This document shows, piece by piece, positions 1-8,425 of a DNA stretch of 64,000 nucleotides (the first letter of the stretch is position 1; every line of letters starts with the position of its first letter). The position numbers and the translations under genes were made by a program. The notes under the pieces were generated by a model. The model saw nothing but the letters and a program-made list of their open reading frames with translations, did not search any database and was not told where the DNA came from. This DNA comes from Pseudomonas nitroreducens NBRC 12694 (GTDB taxonomy: Bacteria > Pseudomonadota > Gammaproteobacteria > Pseudomonadales > Pseudomonadaceae): assembly GCF_002091755.1 (NCBI RefSeq), contig NZ_BDAI01000006.1:1-64000 (forward strand). Reading direction: 5' to 3'.

Positions 1-1
1 G

Positions 2-27
2 GCGCATAACGCGCAGCGTTATCCGCC
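2..27. repeat. REP-like palindrome, family A (half element)
   Basis: An inverted repeat with the core GCGCATAACGC and GCGTTATCCGC sits just past the narK2 stop codon. The same motif recurs near 5465, 10333 and 44042, always between genes, so it belongs to a dispersed palindromic family. The left side is cut close to the window edge. Confidence 0.6.
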
Positions 28-34
28 GCTGAAC

Positions 35-1441
35 TCAACAGGGACTCTCGGCACCCTTGCGCGCGTACCACCACCAGGTGGCGACGATGCAGGTCAGGTA
101 GTAGGCGACGAAGACGTAGAGGGCGCCCTCGGCGCTGCCGGTCATGGCCAGCGAAGTGCCGAACGCCTTGGGAATGAAGAAGCCGCCGAAGGCGCCGATG
201 GCGGCGGAGAAACCGATCACCGCGGCCGATTCCATGCTCGCGCCCTTGGCGGCCTGGGCCTCGGTAAAGCCGCCTTGCTTCAGGCGCGCGGCCCACTCGT
301 TGCGGAAGATCACCGGGATCATGCGGAAGGTGCTGCCGTTGCCGATGCCGGCGAAGAAGAACAGCGCGATGAAGGAGCCGAGGAAGCCGAAGAAGCTGCC
401 TGCACCGTTGGCACCCGGCAGGAAGCTGATCACCGCGAACACCCCGGCGATCATCGCCGCGTAGTTCCACAGGGTGATCCGTGCGCCGCCGAACTTGTCC
501 GCCAGCCAGCCACCGAGCGGGCGGCTCAGGGCGCCCACCAGCGGGCCGAGGAAGGCGTACTGCAGCGGGTTGATGTCCGGGAACTGGGTCTTGCTGAGCA
601 TGGCGAAGCCGGCGGAGAAGCCGATGAACGAGCCGAAGGTGGCCACGTACAGCCAGCACATCAGCCAGTTGTGCTTGCGCTTGAAGATCACCGACTGGTC
701 GCGGAACGAGGCCTTGGCATCGGCGATGTCGTTCATGCCGAACCAGGCAGCGACGGACACCACGGCGATGAAGGGCACCCAGATCCAGCCAGCGTTCTGC
801 AGCCACAGACGGGTGCCGTCGGAAAGTGTCTCCGGCTCACCACCGAAGGCGCCGAACAGCCCGCCGGCCACGGCCAGCGGCACGGCGAACTGCATCACCG
901 ACACACCGAGATTGCCCAGGCCGGCGTTCAGGCCCAGGGCGGTGCCCTGCTGGTTCTTCGGATAGAAGAAGCTGATGTTGGACATGCTGGAGGCGAAGTT
1001 GCCGCCGCCGAAGCCGCACAGCAGCGCGATGGTCGCGAACACCCAGTACGGCGTGGTCGGGTCCTGCACGGCGAAGCCCAGCCAGAGGCAGGGGATCAGC
1101 AGCGAGGCGGTGGACAGCGCGGTCCAGCGGCGGCCGCCGAAGATCGGCACCATGAAGGAGTAGAAAATGCGCAGCGTGGCGCCGGAGATCGACGGCAGCG
1201 CGGCGAGCAGGAACAGCTGGTCGTTGCTGAAGCTGAAGCCGGCGGCGTTCAGGCGCACGGTGACGGTGCTCCAGATCATCCACACGGCGAAGGCGAGCAG
1301 CAGTGCGGGAATCGAGATCCACAGGTTGCGCGCGGCGATGCGCTTGCCGGTACGGGCCCAGAACTCCGGGTCCTCCGGGCGCCAGTCGACCAGCAGCGGG
1401 CCTCTGGCGGCTTTGAGTTGGGGCTTGGCGATCATGCCCAT
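35..1441 (-). CDS. narK2: nitrate/nitrite MFS transporter NarK2
   Basis: This 468-aa, 12-helix major facilitator protein belongs to the NarK/NasA nitrate-nitrite porter family and would act in the inner membrane, bringing nitrate to the membrane nitrate reductase and exporting nitrite. The two glycine-rich nitrate-signature stretches are visible: one around the GFGGGNFASSMSN segment followed by a Phe-Tyr-Pro-Lys motif, the other around GAFGGFFIPKAFG in the C-terminal half. It starts 12 bp after the narK1 stop, with GAGG about 10 nt before the ATG, so the two genes form one transcript. In P. aeruginosa this pair is followed by narGHJI, which would lie beyond base 1. The assignment K1 versus K2 rests on gene order and family resemblance. 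Confidence 0.92.
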   Translation of the reverse strand: MGMIAKPQLKAARGPLLVDWRPEDPEFWARTGKRIAARNLWISIPALLLAFAVWMIWSTVTVRLNAAGFSFSNDQLFLLAALPSISGATLRIFYSFMVPIFGGRRWTALSTASLLIPCLWLGFAVQDPTTPYWVFATIALLCGFGGGNFASSMSNISFFYPKNQQGTALGLNAGLGNLGVSVMQFAVPLAVAGGLFGAFGGEPETLSDGTRLWLQNAGWIWVPFIAVVSVAAWFGMNDIADAKASFRDQSVIFKRKHNWLMCWLYVATFGSFIGFSAGFAMLSKTQFPDINPLQYAFLGPLVGALSRPLGGWLADKFGGARITLWNYAAMIAGVFAVISFLPGANGAGSFFGFLGSFIALFFFAGIGNGSTFRMIPVIFRNEWAARLKQGGFTEAQAAKGASMESAAVIGFSAAIGAFGGFFIPKAFGTSLAMTGSAEGALYVFVAYYLTCIVATWWWYARKGAESPC

Positions 1442-1453
1442 GACGGCATTACC

Positions 1454-2755
1454 TCAGGAGTGGCTGGAAGGAATGGGAGAGGCGTCGACATCGGCCGCGC
1501 GGGGCTGGCCGTCGAGGCGCTGTTGCTGCTTGATCGCGTAGTGCATCCAGACCATGCACACCACGGTCAGGCCGAACAGCAACATGAAGCAGGAGGAGCG
1601 CACGCCGATGCGGTCGGCGGCGAAGCCGAACAGGATCGGCAGACAGAAGCCGCCGAGGCCGCCGATGACCCCGACCATGCCGCCGACGGTGCCCATGTTC
1701 TGCGGGTAGTAGTCGTGGATGATCCGGTACACGCTGGCCTTGCCGAAGCCCTGGGCGATGCCGACGACGAACACCAGGAAGGTGAACAGCCAGACGTTCA
1801 GGCCGATACCGAGGCTGACGTCACCCTTGATGCCGTGGATGGTCATGGTGGTCGGCGGGTAGGAGAGGAAGAACAGGCAGACCAGGCAGATCCAGAACAC
1901 TCCCCAGTTCACCGCACGGGCGCCGTAGTGGTCGCTGAACCAGCCGCCCAGGGCGCGGATCAGGCCCGACGGCAGGGTGAACAGCATGGTAATGAAGGAG
2001 GCGGTGCGCAGGTCCAGGCCGTACTCGGCGATGTAGTACTTGGGCAGCCACAGGGCCAGGGCGACGAAGCCGCCGAAGACGAAGAAGTAGTACAGGCCGA
2101 AGCGCCAGACGCGCAGCTCGCCCAGCGGCGCCAGCTGCTTGGCCAGGGTCGGCCGCGGGCGGCTCGGGTCGGCGTCGCCGCCCTTGGTGTGGGCCGGGTC
2201 GGTCCAGGTGCAGAACCAGAACAGCAGCGCGGTGACCAGCATGGCCACCGAGTAGATCTGCGGAACCATGCGCCAGCCGAAGGCGACGACGATCATCGGC
2301 GCCACCAGGTTGGTGATCGCCGCGCCCGCGTTGCCGGCACCGAAGATGCCCATGGCGGTGCCCTGGCGTTCCTTCTCGAACCACGAGGAGGTGTAGGCGA
2401 TGCCCACGGCGAAGGAGCCGCCGGCCAGGCCGACGAACAGGCCCAGCACCAGGTAGTGCCAGTAGAGGGTGGCGAAGGCCAGCCCGTAGATCGGGATGGC
2501 CACCAGCAGCATGTGGATGAAGAACACGCGGCGACCGCCGAAGCGGTCGGTGATCAAGCCCAGGGGCAAGCGCACCAGCGAACCGGTAAGGATCGGCAAC
2601 GCGACCATCAGGCCGAACTGGGCTTCGGACAGCCCCAGCTCTTCCTTGATGCGGATACCGATGATCGAAAACATCGTCCAGACCGCGAAGTTCACGGCGA
2701 ACGCCAGTGTGCTCATGCCGAGCACGGAGTACTGTTTCTGACGGTGGGACAACAT
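1454..2755 (-). CDS. narK1: nitrate MFS transporter NarK1
   Basis: A 433-aa 12-helix MFS protein of the NarK family. The nitrate signatures are visible as GLAGGSFAVGIAY followed by SSWF in helix 5, and GVIGGLGGFCLPILFG in the C-terminal half. K1-type proteins are generally regarded as proton-nitrate symporters that start nitrate uptake, while K2-type proteins exchange nitrate for nitrite. I chose the ATG at 2755 (MLSHRQK); an in-frame GTG at 2767 would overlap the AGGAAG ribosome-binding sequence. It diverges from narX, and the shared 170-bp region carries the ANR and NarL sites, fitting induction by low oxygen plus nitrate. Confidence 0.92.
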   Translation of the reverse strand: MLSHRQKQYSVLGMSTLAFAVNFAVWTMFSIIGIRIKEELGLSEAQFGLMVALPILTGSLVRLPLGLITDRFGGRRVFFIHMLLVAIPIYGLAFATLYWHYLVLGLFVGLAGGSFAVGIAYTSSWFEKERQGTAMGIFGAGNAGAAITNLVAPMIVVAFGWRMVPQIYSVAMLVTALLFWFCTWTDPAHTKGGDADPSRPRPTLAKQLAPLGELRVWRFGLYYFFVFGGFVALALWLPKYYIAEYGLDLRTASFITMLFTLPSGLIRALGGWFSDHYGARAVNWGVFWICLVCLFFLSYPPTTMTIHGIKGDVSLGIGLNVWLFTFLVFVVGIAQGFGKASVYRIIHDYYPQNMGTVGGMVGVIGGLGGFCLPILFGFAADRIGVRSSCFMLLFGLTVVCMVWMHYAIKQQQRLDGQPRAADVDASPIPSSHS

Positions 2756-2816
2756 GGCTAAGCTCACTTCCTGACAGCCTTTGCCCGCACGTTAGGTAAG
2801 GACTCGCGTCCTTCTT

Positions 2817-2830
2817 TTGATCGTCATCAA
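2817..2830. promoter_or_regulatory. ANR/FNR box between narK1 and narX
   Basis: The 14-mer TTGATCGTCATCAA matches the FNR/ANR consensus TTGAT-N4-ATCAA exactly. Its centre is about 68 bp upstream of the narK1 ATG, which suits class II activation of narK1K2(GHJI) under low oxygen. Confidence 0.88.
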
Positions 2831-2867
2831 TGAGCGAAAGGGCGATTCGTGAGCAGATGCGCGCCGC

Positions 2868-2883
2868 TACTCCTTAGTGGGTA
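2868..2883. promoter_or_regulatory. NarL 7-2-7 binding site
   Basis: TACTCCT, a 2-bp spacer and GTGGGTA form two inverted NarL heptamers. The first matches TACYYMT exactly and the second differs from its complement at one base. The site lies between the ANR box and the narX start, as expected for nitrate-dependent NarL control of this divergent promoter. Confidence 0.6.
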
Positions 2884-2928
2884 TCTCCGAAAAGAACATA
2901 TAAGTTGTTGTTTTTAAAGGCATTTCAT

Positions 2929-4791
2929 ATGAACACGGCGTCCCAACCCGAGCCCTCCGCCAGCGACCGATTCTTTGTGGGTAGTCCGCCCGCCGGACGC
3001 CCTTCCCTGCGCAAATCCATCGTCGTACGCTTCGGCTGCTACCTCACCCTGCTGGTATCCCTGGCCCTGGCCGGTATGTTCAGCGCACTGCTGTTCGCCG
3101 ACTATTCGCACCAGGATGCGGCGGTGATCAACCAGGCCGGTTCGCTGCGCATGCTCACCTACCGCCTGGCGCTGGACCCCTCGCCGATCAATCGCCAGGC
3201 CCTGCAGGCAACCCTCGCCGCACGCCTGGACAACGACGAGATCACCCGCCTGCTGCGCCGCTCGGATGCCGACGCGCCGATCCGCCAGCAGCACGCGCAA
3301 CTGCGCAAGGAGCTGCAGAACCTCGACCTTTCCGAAGCGCCGGCGCTGGCGACCCTCGACACCTTCGTCAGCCACATCGACGGCTTCGTCGGCACCCTGC
3401 AGAGCAATGCCGAATACCGCTCGCAGATGCTCAGCACGGTGCAGGGGCTGTGCCTGTTCCTCAGCCTGCTGGTGGTGTTCATCAGCCTCTATGACCTGAG
3501 CTACCACGTGGTCGGCCCGCTGCGCGAACTCACCACGACAGCCCGCCGCCTGGGCGAAGGCGACCTCGATGCACGGGTCAGCAGCAGCGGCGAGGACGAG
3601 TTGAGCCAGTTGGGCGAGCGCTTCAACCAGATGGCCGAGGAACTCCAGGCCAGCTACCGCGAGCTGGAAGCACGTGTGGAAGAGAAGACCCGCGCCCTCA
3701 CCAACAGCCACCAGCGCCTGGAGCTGCTCTACGACAGCGCCCGCCGCCTGGGCCAGGACCCGTATGACGAGCGCTCCCTGCAACCGCTGCTGAACCAGCT
3801 GGAGCGCGTGCTGCAGGCCGGCAAGGTGACCCTGTGCCTGAACAAGGACGGCGTCGAGCGCGCCTATTCCTCGCTGACCACCGACGGCATCACCGGCAGC
3901 TTCTGCCTGCAGGGCAACTGCGGCGACTGCCGCGCCCAGGCCGACCATTGCGGCGAGCCAAGCCAGGGCATCAATCCGCTGCTGATGCAGCCGCTATCCA
4001 TCGGCGAACATCGCTTCGGCGAGTTGTTCATCGAAACCGCCAACGGCCAGTTGGAAGACTGGCAGCGGCAGTTCGTCGAAGGCTTCTGCGACAACATCGC
4101 GCGCACCTTCGCCCTGACCCTGCAGCAGGAACAGGAGAACCGCCTGGCGCTGTTCGCCGAGCGCGGCACCATCGCCCGCGAGCTGCACGACTCGCTGGCG
4201 CAGTCGCTGTCCTACCTGAAGATCCAGGTCAGCCGCCTGGCCACGCTGCTCAAGCGCGACGTGCCGCCACAGAAGATCGAGGAAACCCTCGACGAACTGC
4301 GCGAAGGCCTCAACAGCGCCTACCGCCAGCTGCGCGAACTGCTCACCACCTTCCGCCTGAGCCTGGAGCAGTCGAGCCTGGAAGCGGCGCTGGTGAAGAC
4401 CGTGGAAGAGTTCGCCGAGCGCGGCAACCTGGGCATCGAACTGGACAACCGCCTGGCGCACATCCCGCTCAACCCCAACGAGGAAATCCACATCCTGCAG
4501 ATCGTCCGCGAGGCGCTGTCAAACGTGGTTCGCCACGCCGGCGCCAGCCACGCGAAGGTGACCCTGGGCGAAGATGCGGATGAGCAGGTATGCATCACCG
4601 TGGACGATGACGGCGTCGGCTTTGACCCAGCGCAGAGCCGCAACGGGCACTACGGGCTTAGCATCATGCGTGAGCGCAGCCAGACCCTGGAAGCCAGCTT
4701 CAGCATCGCCCCGCGCGAGCCGCAGGGCACCCGCGTCAGCGTGCGCTTCACCCACAAACCCCTGTCGCAGTACCCGGAGACCCACCCATGA
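2929..4791 (+). CDS. narX: nitrate sensor histidine kinase NarX
   Basis: A 620-aa membrane sensor kinase that phosphorylates NarL in response to nitrate. A transmembrane helix (about residues 24-48) is followed by a periplasmic sensor with the NarX P-box (GSLRMLTYR, about residues 71-79), a second helix, a HAMP linker, and a central module with a cysteine cluster (Cys326, 331, 334, 341). Next are a HisKA_3 H-box, ARELHDSLAQ with His420, and a C-terminal ATPase with DDDGVGFDP and GHYGLSIMRER. The ATG at 2929 has AAAGG ahead of it; an upstream TTG reading adds eight residues and is less likely. The stop overlaps the narL start. Confidence 0.95.
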   Translation: MNTASQPEPSASDRFFVGSPPAGRPSLRKSIVVRFGCYLTLLVSLALAGMFSALLFADYSHQDAAVINQAGSLRMLTYRLALDPSPINRQALQATLAARLDNDEITRLLRRSDADAPIRQQHAQLRKELQNLDLSEAPALATLDTFVSHIDGFVGTLQSNAEYRSQMLSTVQGLCLFLSLLVVFISLYDLSYHVVGPLRELTTTARRLGEGDLDARVSSSGEDELSQLGERFNQMAEELQASYRELEARVEEKTRALTNSHQRLELLYDSARRLGQDPYDERSLQPLLNQLERVLQAGKVTLCLNKDGVERAYSSLTTDGITGSFCLQGNCGDCRAQADHCGEPSQGINPLLMQPLSIGEHRFGELFIETANGQLEDWQRQFVEGFCDNIARTFALTLQQEQENRLALFAERGTIARELHDSLAQSLSYLKIQVSRLATLLKRDVPPQKIEETLDELREGLNSAYRQLRELLTTFRLSLEQSSLEAALVKTVEEFAERGNLGIELDNRLAHIPLNPNEEIHILQIVREALSNVVRHAGASHAKVTLGEDADEQVCITVDDDGVGFDPAQSRNGHYGLSIMRERSQTLEASFSIAPREPQGTRVSVRFTHKPLSQYPETHP

Positions 4792-5441
4792 CGGCCACCC
4801 CCACCGATGACCGCGCGCGCATCCTGCTTGTCGACGACCACCCGATGATGCGCAAGGGCGTGATCCAGTTGCTGGAGTTCGAGGACGACCTGCAAGTGGT
4901 GGGCGAAGCCGGCAGCGGCGAGGAAGCGCTGCGCATGGCGGCGGAGCTGGAACCGGACATGATCCTGCTCGACCTCAACATGAAGGGCATGACCGGCCTG
5001 GACACTCTGCGCGCCCTGCGCGAGAACGGCGAGGACGCGCGCATCGTGGTGTTCACCGTCTCCGATGACCGCAACGACGTGATCAACGTGCTGCGCGCTG
5101 GCGCCGACGGCTACCTGCTCAAGGACATGGAACCCGAGCGCCTGCTGGAACACATCCGCCAGGCTGCCACCGGCCAGCTCACCATCAGCCCGCAGTTGAC
5201 CCAGGTACTGGCCCAGGCCCTGCGCGGCGATGACCGGCCCAAGGGCATCGAGGAGCTGACCGATCGCGAGCGGCAGATCCTGCGCCAACTCGCCCACGGC
5301 TACAGCAACAAGATGATCGCGCGCAAACTCGACATCACCGAAGGCACCGTGAAGGTCCACGTGAAGCGCGTGCTGCACAAGCTGGGCATGCGCTCACGGG
5401 TGGAAGCAGCGGTGTGGGCGGTGGAGAACCATCTGGTCTGA
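4788..5441 (+). CDS. narL: nitrate response regulator NarL
   Basis: A 217-aa two-component regulator. The N-terminal receiver domain carries the acidic pair (VDDHP, residues 15-19) and the phospho-acceptor Asp62 in LLDLNMKG; the C-terminal LuxR-type helix-turn-helix begins at LTDREREIL (about residue 150) and includes the TEGTVKVHVKRVL recognition region. It overlaps narX by four bases (ATGA), so the kinase and regulator are translationally coupled. By family knowledge, phosphorylated NarL binds heptamers such as the one seen at 2868-2883 and activates narK1K2GHJI. Confidence 0.95.
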   Translation: MTATPTDDRARILLVDDHPMMRKGVIQLLEFEDDLQVVGEAGSGEEALRMAAELEPDMILLDLNMKGMTGLDTLRALRENGEDARIVVFTVSDDRNDVINVLRAGADGYLLKDMEPERLLEHIRQAATGQLTISPQLTQVLAQALRGDDRPKGIEELTDRERQILRQLAHGYSNKMIARKLDITEGTVKVHVKRVLHKLGMRSRVEAAVWAVENHLV

Positions 5442-5464
5442 CCTCGACGCCAAACGCAATTTGT

Positions 5465-5541
5465 CGGGCGCATAACGCCAACGGCGTTATCCACCTCCGG
5501 GTCTGACGGCGGATAGAGCCTTCCGCTTTATCCGCCCTACC
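5465..5541. repeat. REP-like palindrome, family A (paired element)
   Basis: Two inverted units lie back to back: GGGCGCATAACGCC with GGCGTTATCC, then GGCGGATAGAGC with GCTTTATCCGCCC. The arrangement matches the copies at 10333-10434 and 44042-44120. It follows narL, where it might also slow transcription or protect the 3' end. Confidence 0.7.
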
Positions 5542-5567
5542 TCCCTGGTAGTAGTCCAATCGCCGAC

Positions 5568-5581
5568 TTGATTCAGATCAT
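5568..5581. promoter_or_regulatory. ANR/FNR box upstream of DGC gene
   Basis: TTGATTCAGATCAT matches TTGAT-N4-ATCAA at nine of ten defined positions. Its centre is about 60 bp before the ATG at 5635, a spacing that fits activation centred near -41.5. It suggests that the DGC-domain gene is induced by low oxygen on its own promoter. Confidence 0.7.
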
Positions 5582-5634
5582 GTCGCGCCAGCCCACGGCG
5601 GCAGGACACTGCGGGACTTACCCAGGAGGTCCCC

Positions 5635-6003
5635 ATGCCGCCCTCGCCGAACCTGCCCCTCGTGTACTCCTGCTCCGGCTGCTCCAATCTCGCGCAATTG
5701 GCCAACGACCTCGCCCTGCGCCTGGACCGTGACGGTCTGGCGGAGATGTCCTGTATCGCGGGCGTAGGCGGCGACGTGCCGGTACTGGTGAAGACAGCCT
5801 GCTCCGGCCGGCCGATCATCGCCGTGGACGGCTGTCACCTGCACTGCGTGCGGAACTGCCTGGCGCGCCATGGCGTGAAGGCCGCGCACGAGGTCACCCT
5901 GACCGAGTACGGCCTGAAGAAACGCTACGGCCAGGACGCGCCGGTGCAGGACTTCGAGATGCTCTACGAGGAACTGCAGTTCCTCGTGCGCACCCGGGCC
6001 TGA
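5635..6003 (+). CDS. DGC-domain putative zinc-binding protein
   Basis: A 122-aa cytoplasmic protein with no signal peptide. It has seven cysteines in a conserved pattern: CxxC at 13-16, Cys40, Cys56, and the family-defining DGC at 65-67 followed by Cys71 and Cys75. This is the DGC (putative zinc-binding) family, whose biochemical role is unknown. A perfect AGGAGG lies seven bases before the ATG. It stands alone between narL and the convergent ubiT, and the ANR box at 5568 points to anaerobic expression. A metal- or thiol-linked role in anaerobic respiration is an inference from position only. Confidence 0.85.
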   Translation: MPPSPNLPLVYSCSGCSNLAQLANDLALRLDRDGLAEMSCIAGVGGDVPVLVKTACSGRPIIAVDGCHLHCVRNCLARHGVKAAHEVTLTEYGLKKRYGQDAPVQDFEMLYEELQFLVRTRA

Positions 6004-6006
6004 AGC

Positions 6007-6480
6007 TCAGGCGTTTTCCTGCACCACCCGGCTGGCGCGGCGCATGGCGCTCCACAGCCAGGCCGGCAGGCTGTCCGGATCGAGGCTGTCGATCAGGTTC
6101 TTCACCGCCAGCCCCAGCTCGGTATCGCCCTCGATCACCAGGCGACGGCGGAAGAACAGCGTGTCCGGATCCTCCTGGCGGCCCGCCAGCAGCAGGAAGT
6201 CACGCCAGCTGCCGCGAATGGTCACGCTGGGCACGCAGGCATCGGCGAAACGCAGGCCCTTGCGGTCGTGGGTGAAACTCCAGGCCAGGCCGAGATCGCT
6301 CACTTCCAGCCGCAGCCAGTGGCCGTCGAGGATATCGAAGGCACCGTCGGCCAGCGCCTCGGCGAACAGGCGATTGGCGGCACGCTGCAGCACCGCGCGC
6401 TGCAATCCCGACGGGACGCGCGCGGCCAGCGGCAGGAGTCGGTCGGCGGCGCGCAGGGCACCGGTTTCCAGAGTCAGCAC
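6007..6480 (-). CDS. ubiT: O2-independent ubiquinone synthesis accessory factor UbiT
   Basis: A 157-aa protein with an SCP2 sterol-carrier-like lipid-binding fold, matching UbiT (YhbT). UbiT is an accessory factor of anaerobic ubiquinone synthesis and is thought to hold hydrophobic intermediates. It starts with GTG at 6480, preceded by GAGG at 7-nt spacing, and overlaps the end of ubiV by 7 bp. It is last in the moaB-moeA-ubiU-ubiV-ubiT transcript and its stop is 3 bp from the convergent DGC gene. Its presence beside both UbiU and UbiV makes the assignment secure. Confidence 0.88.
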   Translation of the reverse strand: MLTLETGALRAADRLLPLAARVPSGLQRAVLQRAANRLFAEALADGAFDILDGHWLRLEVSDLGLAWSFTHDRKGLRFADACVPSVTIRGSWRDFLLLAGRQEDPDTLFFRRRLVIEGDTELGLAVKNLIDSLDPDSLPAWLWSAMRRASRVVQENA

Positions 6481-7364
6481 AGGTTCACCTCATCACTGCG
6501 CAGCATGCCCGGTCGGCCATGCCAGTATCCGTTGCAACCCTCCACCGCCAGCGGCGGCGTGGCGCCCTTGCGCACGCGGTCGAAGGCCTGCACGACGTCC
6601 ACCATGCCTTCCGCGCGCGGGCTCAGGCGCAGCAGGTCGGCGCCGCAATCACGCAGCGAGGCGTAGTCCGCCAGCAGGTTGCTGGACTCGCCGGACAGGG
6701 TCTGGATGCCGTTGAGGGTGAACAAAGGGAAACCCTCCTGGCTGAGCATCGACATCCCTTCCGGGTAGTTCAGGCAACAGAACTGGCAATCGTCCTTGGG
6801 CCGGTTCTCCGCTCGCGCGGTGAAGCAGCGCGCCGAGTACGCCAGCGGCAGATGGCCGTAGGCGAACACCTCGGTCTCCACATCATTGATGCCCAGCTCG
6901 CGCGCCTGCTCGATCACCGCGTGGATCTGCTCGCCGGAGCACTCCACCGGCGGCACCCAGCGGCGCAGGCCAGCGGCATGCAGCTCCGCCAGCGTATGGC
7001 CGTTGTAGACATTCAACGCCGGCCCGCCGACGAACTCGACACCCAGGCCGGAGAGAATCTGCACCGCGCCCATGTCGTTGGCCTCGACCCGCAGCTCGCC
7101 GTTGGCGCACAGACGGCGCAGCGCGGACAGCTCCGAGGCCGCCTCGATCAGCGCCAGCCCCGCGATGAGAATCTGCGCCCCGCTCTGCTGCTGCAGCTCG
7201 CGCCCAAGTCCGAGCCAGTCGTCCAGCGACAGCGCCCGGCGTTTGGAGCAGACGGTCTCGCCGATAGTGATGGCGTCCAGCGGCTGCTCCGCCATCTGCG
7301 CATAGAAATCCAGGAGTGTCCGGCGGTCCCAGTAGAACAGCACGGGGCCCAGGCTGAGTTTCAT
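6474..7364 (-). CDS. ubiV: O2-independent ubiquinone hydroxylation protein UbiV
   Basis: A 296-aa member of the U32 peptidase-like family. With UbiU it forms an iron-sulphur complex that hydroxylates the ubiquinone ring without O2. The four cysteines known to hold the cluster in E. coli UbiV are at identical positions: Cys39, Cys180, Cys193 and Cys197 (in DDCQFCC). The start at 7364 (MKLSLG) follows GAGG in the sequence between ubiU and ubiV; a longer in-frame extension to 7442 runs back into ubiU and is not credible. It is 10 bp downstream of the ubiU stop. Confidence 0.93.
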   Translation of the reverse strand: MKLSLGPVLFYWDRRTLLDFYAQMAEQPLDAITIGETVCSKRRALSLDDWLGLGRELQQQSGAQILIAGLALIEAASELSALRRLCANGELRVEANDMGAVQILSGLGVEFVGGPALNVYNGHTLAELHAAGLRRWVPPVECSGEQIHAVIEQARELGINDVETEVFAYGHLPLAYSARCFTARAENRPKDDCQFCCLNYPEGMSMLSQEGFPLFTLNGIQTLSGESSNLLADYASLRDCGADLLRLSPRAEGMVDVVQAFDRVRKGATPPLAVEGCNGYWHGRPGMLRSDEVNLC

Positions 7365-7374
7365 CTCGATGTCC

Positions 7375-8370
7375 TCACTGCCAGGAGCGATGGTAGGCGC
7401 CCAGGGTCGTCTGGTGGCCTTCGGAAAGCTTGTCCAGGGCATCCTGCCACTGCGTCAGCGCACGGTAGTTCTCCGGTGCGCGTTGCCACGCATCCAGCGC
7501 CTGGCGCCAGACGCGGGTGACCTGCTCGACATAGGCCGGGCTGCGCTGCCGGCCCTCGATCTTCACCGCCGCCACACCGATCTCCGCCAACTGCGGGATC
7601 AGGTCGATGGTGTTCAGGCTGGTGGGTTCTTCCAGCGCGTGGAAGCGCTCGCCGTTGACCACGAAGCGGCCCTTGCACAACGTCGGGTAGCCGGCCGGCT
7701 CATCCGGCGCGTAGCGGTCGATCAGCACGTCGTTGAGGCGCGAGGTCAGGCCTTCGGGCTCCTCGCTCCAGCGCACCGCCTTGGCCGGCGAACAGACGCC
7801 GCAGAGATTGGGCGACTCGCCGGTGACATAGGACGACAGGTGGCATCGTCCCTCGGCCATGATGCACAGGCTGCCGAAAGCGAAGACTTCGATGGGCACC
7901 GGGCTGTTCGCCGCCACCTGGCGCACCTGCGCCAGCGAGAGTACGCGCGGCAGCACGGCGCGGCGGATGCCGTAGCGCTCGTGGTAGAACGCCAGCGCCG
8001 CCACATTGGTGGCCGAGCCCTGCACCGAAAGGTGCAGCGCCAGGTTCGGATGGCGCCTGGCGGCATAGCCGAGCACCGCGCAGTCGGCGGCGATCAGCGC
8101 ATCCACGCCCAGGTCGGCGGCGTGGTCCACGGCGCGTTGCCAGCGGGCCCAGCCCGCCGCGCCGGGATAGGTGTTGACCGCCACGTACATCTGCTTGCCG
8201 GCGTCGTGGATCAGGTCCACGCCCTGGCGCAGTTGGCGATCATCGAGGTTGAGGCCGGTGAAGTGCCGGGCGTTGGTGTCATCGCGAAAGCCGACGTAGA
8301 TGGCGTCGGCGCCTTCGCGCAGGGCCGATTTCAAGGCGGGCAGACTTCCCGCCGGGCAGACCAGTTGCAT
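7375..8370 (-). CDS. ubiU: O2-independent ubiquinone hydroxylation protein UbiU
   Basis: A 331-aa U32 peptidase-like protein, partner of UbiV. The cluster-binding cysteines described for E. coli UbiU fall at the same residues here: Cys169 and Cys176 (SLCIMAEGRC), Cys193 (NLCGVC) and Cys232 (TLCKG). I start it at 8370 (MQLVCPAG), where family members begin; the open frame extends to 8586 only by overlapping moeA. Linkage to molybdenum-cofactor genes and nar genes suggests it keeps ubiquinone available as electron carrier for nitrate reductase when the O2-dependent hydroxylases cannot work. Confidence 0.93.
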   Translation of the reverse strand: MQLVCPAGSLPALKSALREGADAIYVGFRDDTNARHFTGLNLDDRQLRQGVDLIHDAGKQMYVAVNTYPGAAGWARWQRAVDHAADLGVDALIAADCAVLGYAARRHPNLALHLSVQGSATNVAALAFYHERYGIRRAVLPRVLSLAQVRQVAANSPVPIEVFAFGSLCIMAEGRCHLSSYVTGESPNLCGVCSPAKAVRWSEEPEGLTSRLNDVLIDRYAPDEPAGYPTLCKGRFVVNGERFHALEEPTSLNTIDLIPQLAEIGVAAVKIEGRQRSPAYVEQVTRVWRQALDAWQRAPENYRALTQWQDALDKLSEGHQTTLGAYHRSWQ

Positions 8371-8425
8371 GTTTCCCCCTGGCACTACGGAGGCCGCCGG
8401 CCCCCGCCGGCAGCCGGGAACGGCG

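Noticed and set aside
275..2761. Very long plus-strand open frame opposite narK1/narK2
   Set aside because: It is the high-GC antisense shadow of two genes, rich in Gly, Ala, His and Gln with no domain.
5465..5541. Small gene between narL and the DGC gene
   Set aside because: The open frames there are made by the palindromic repeat and have no start signal.
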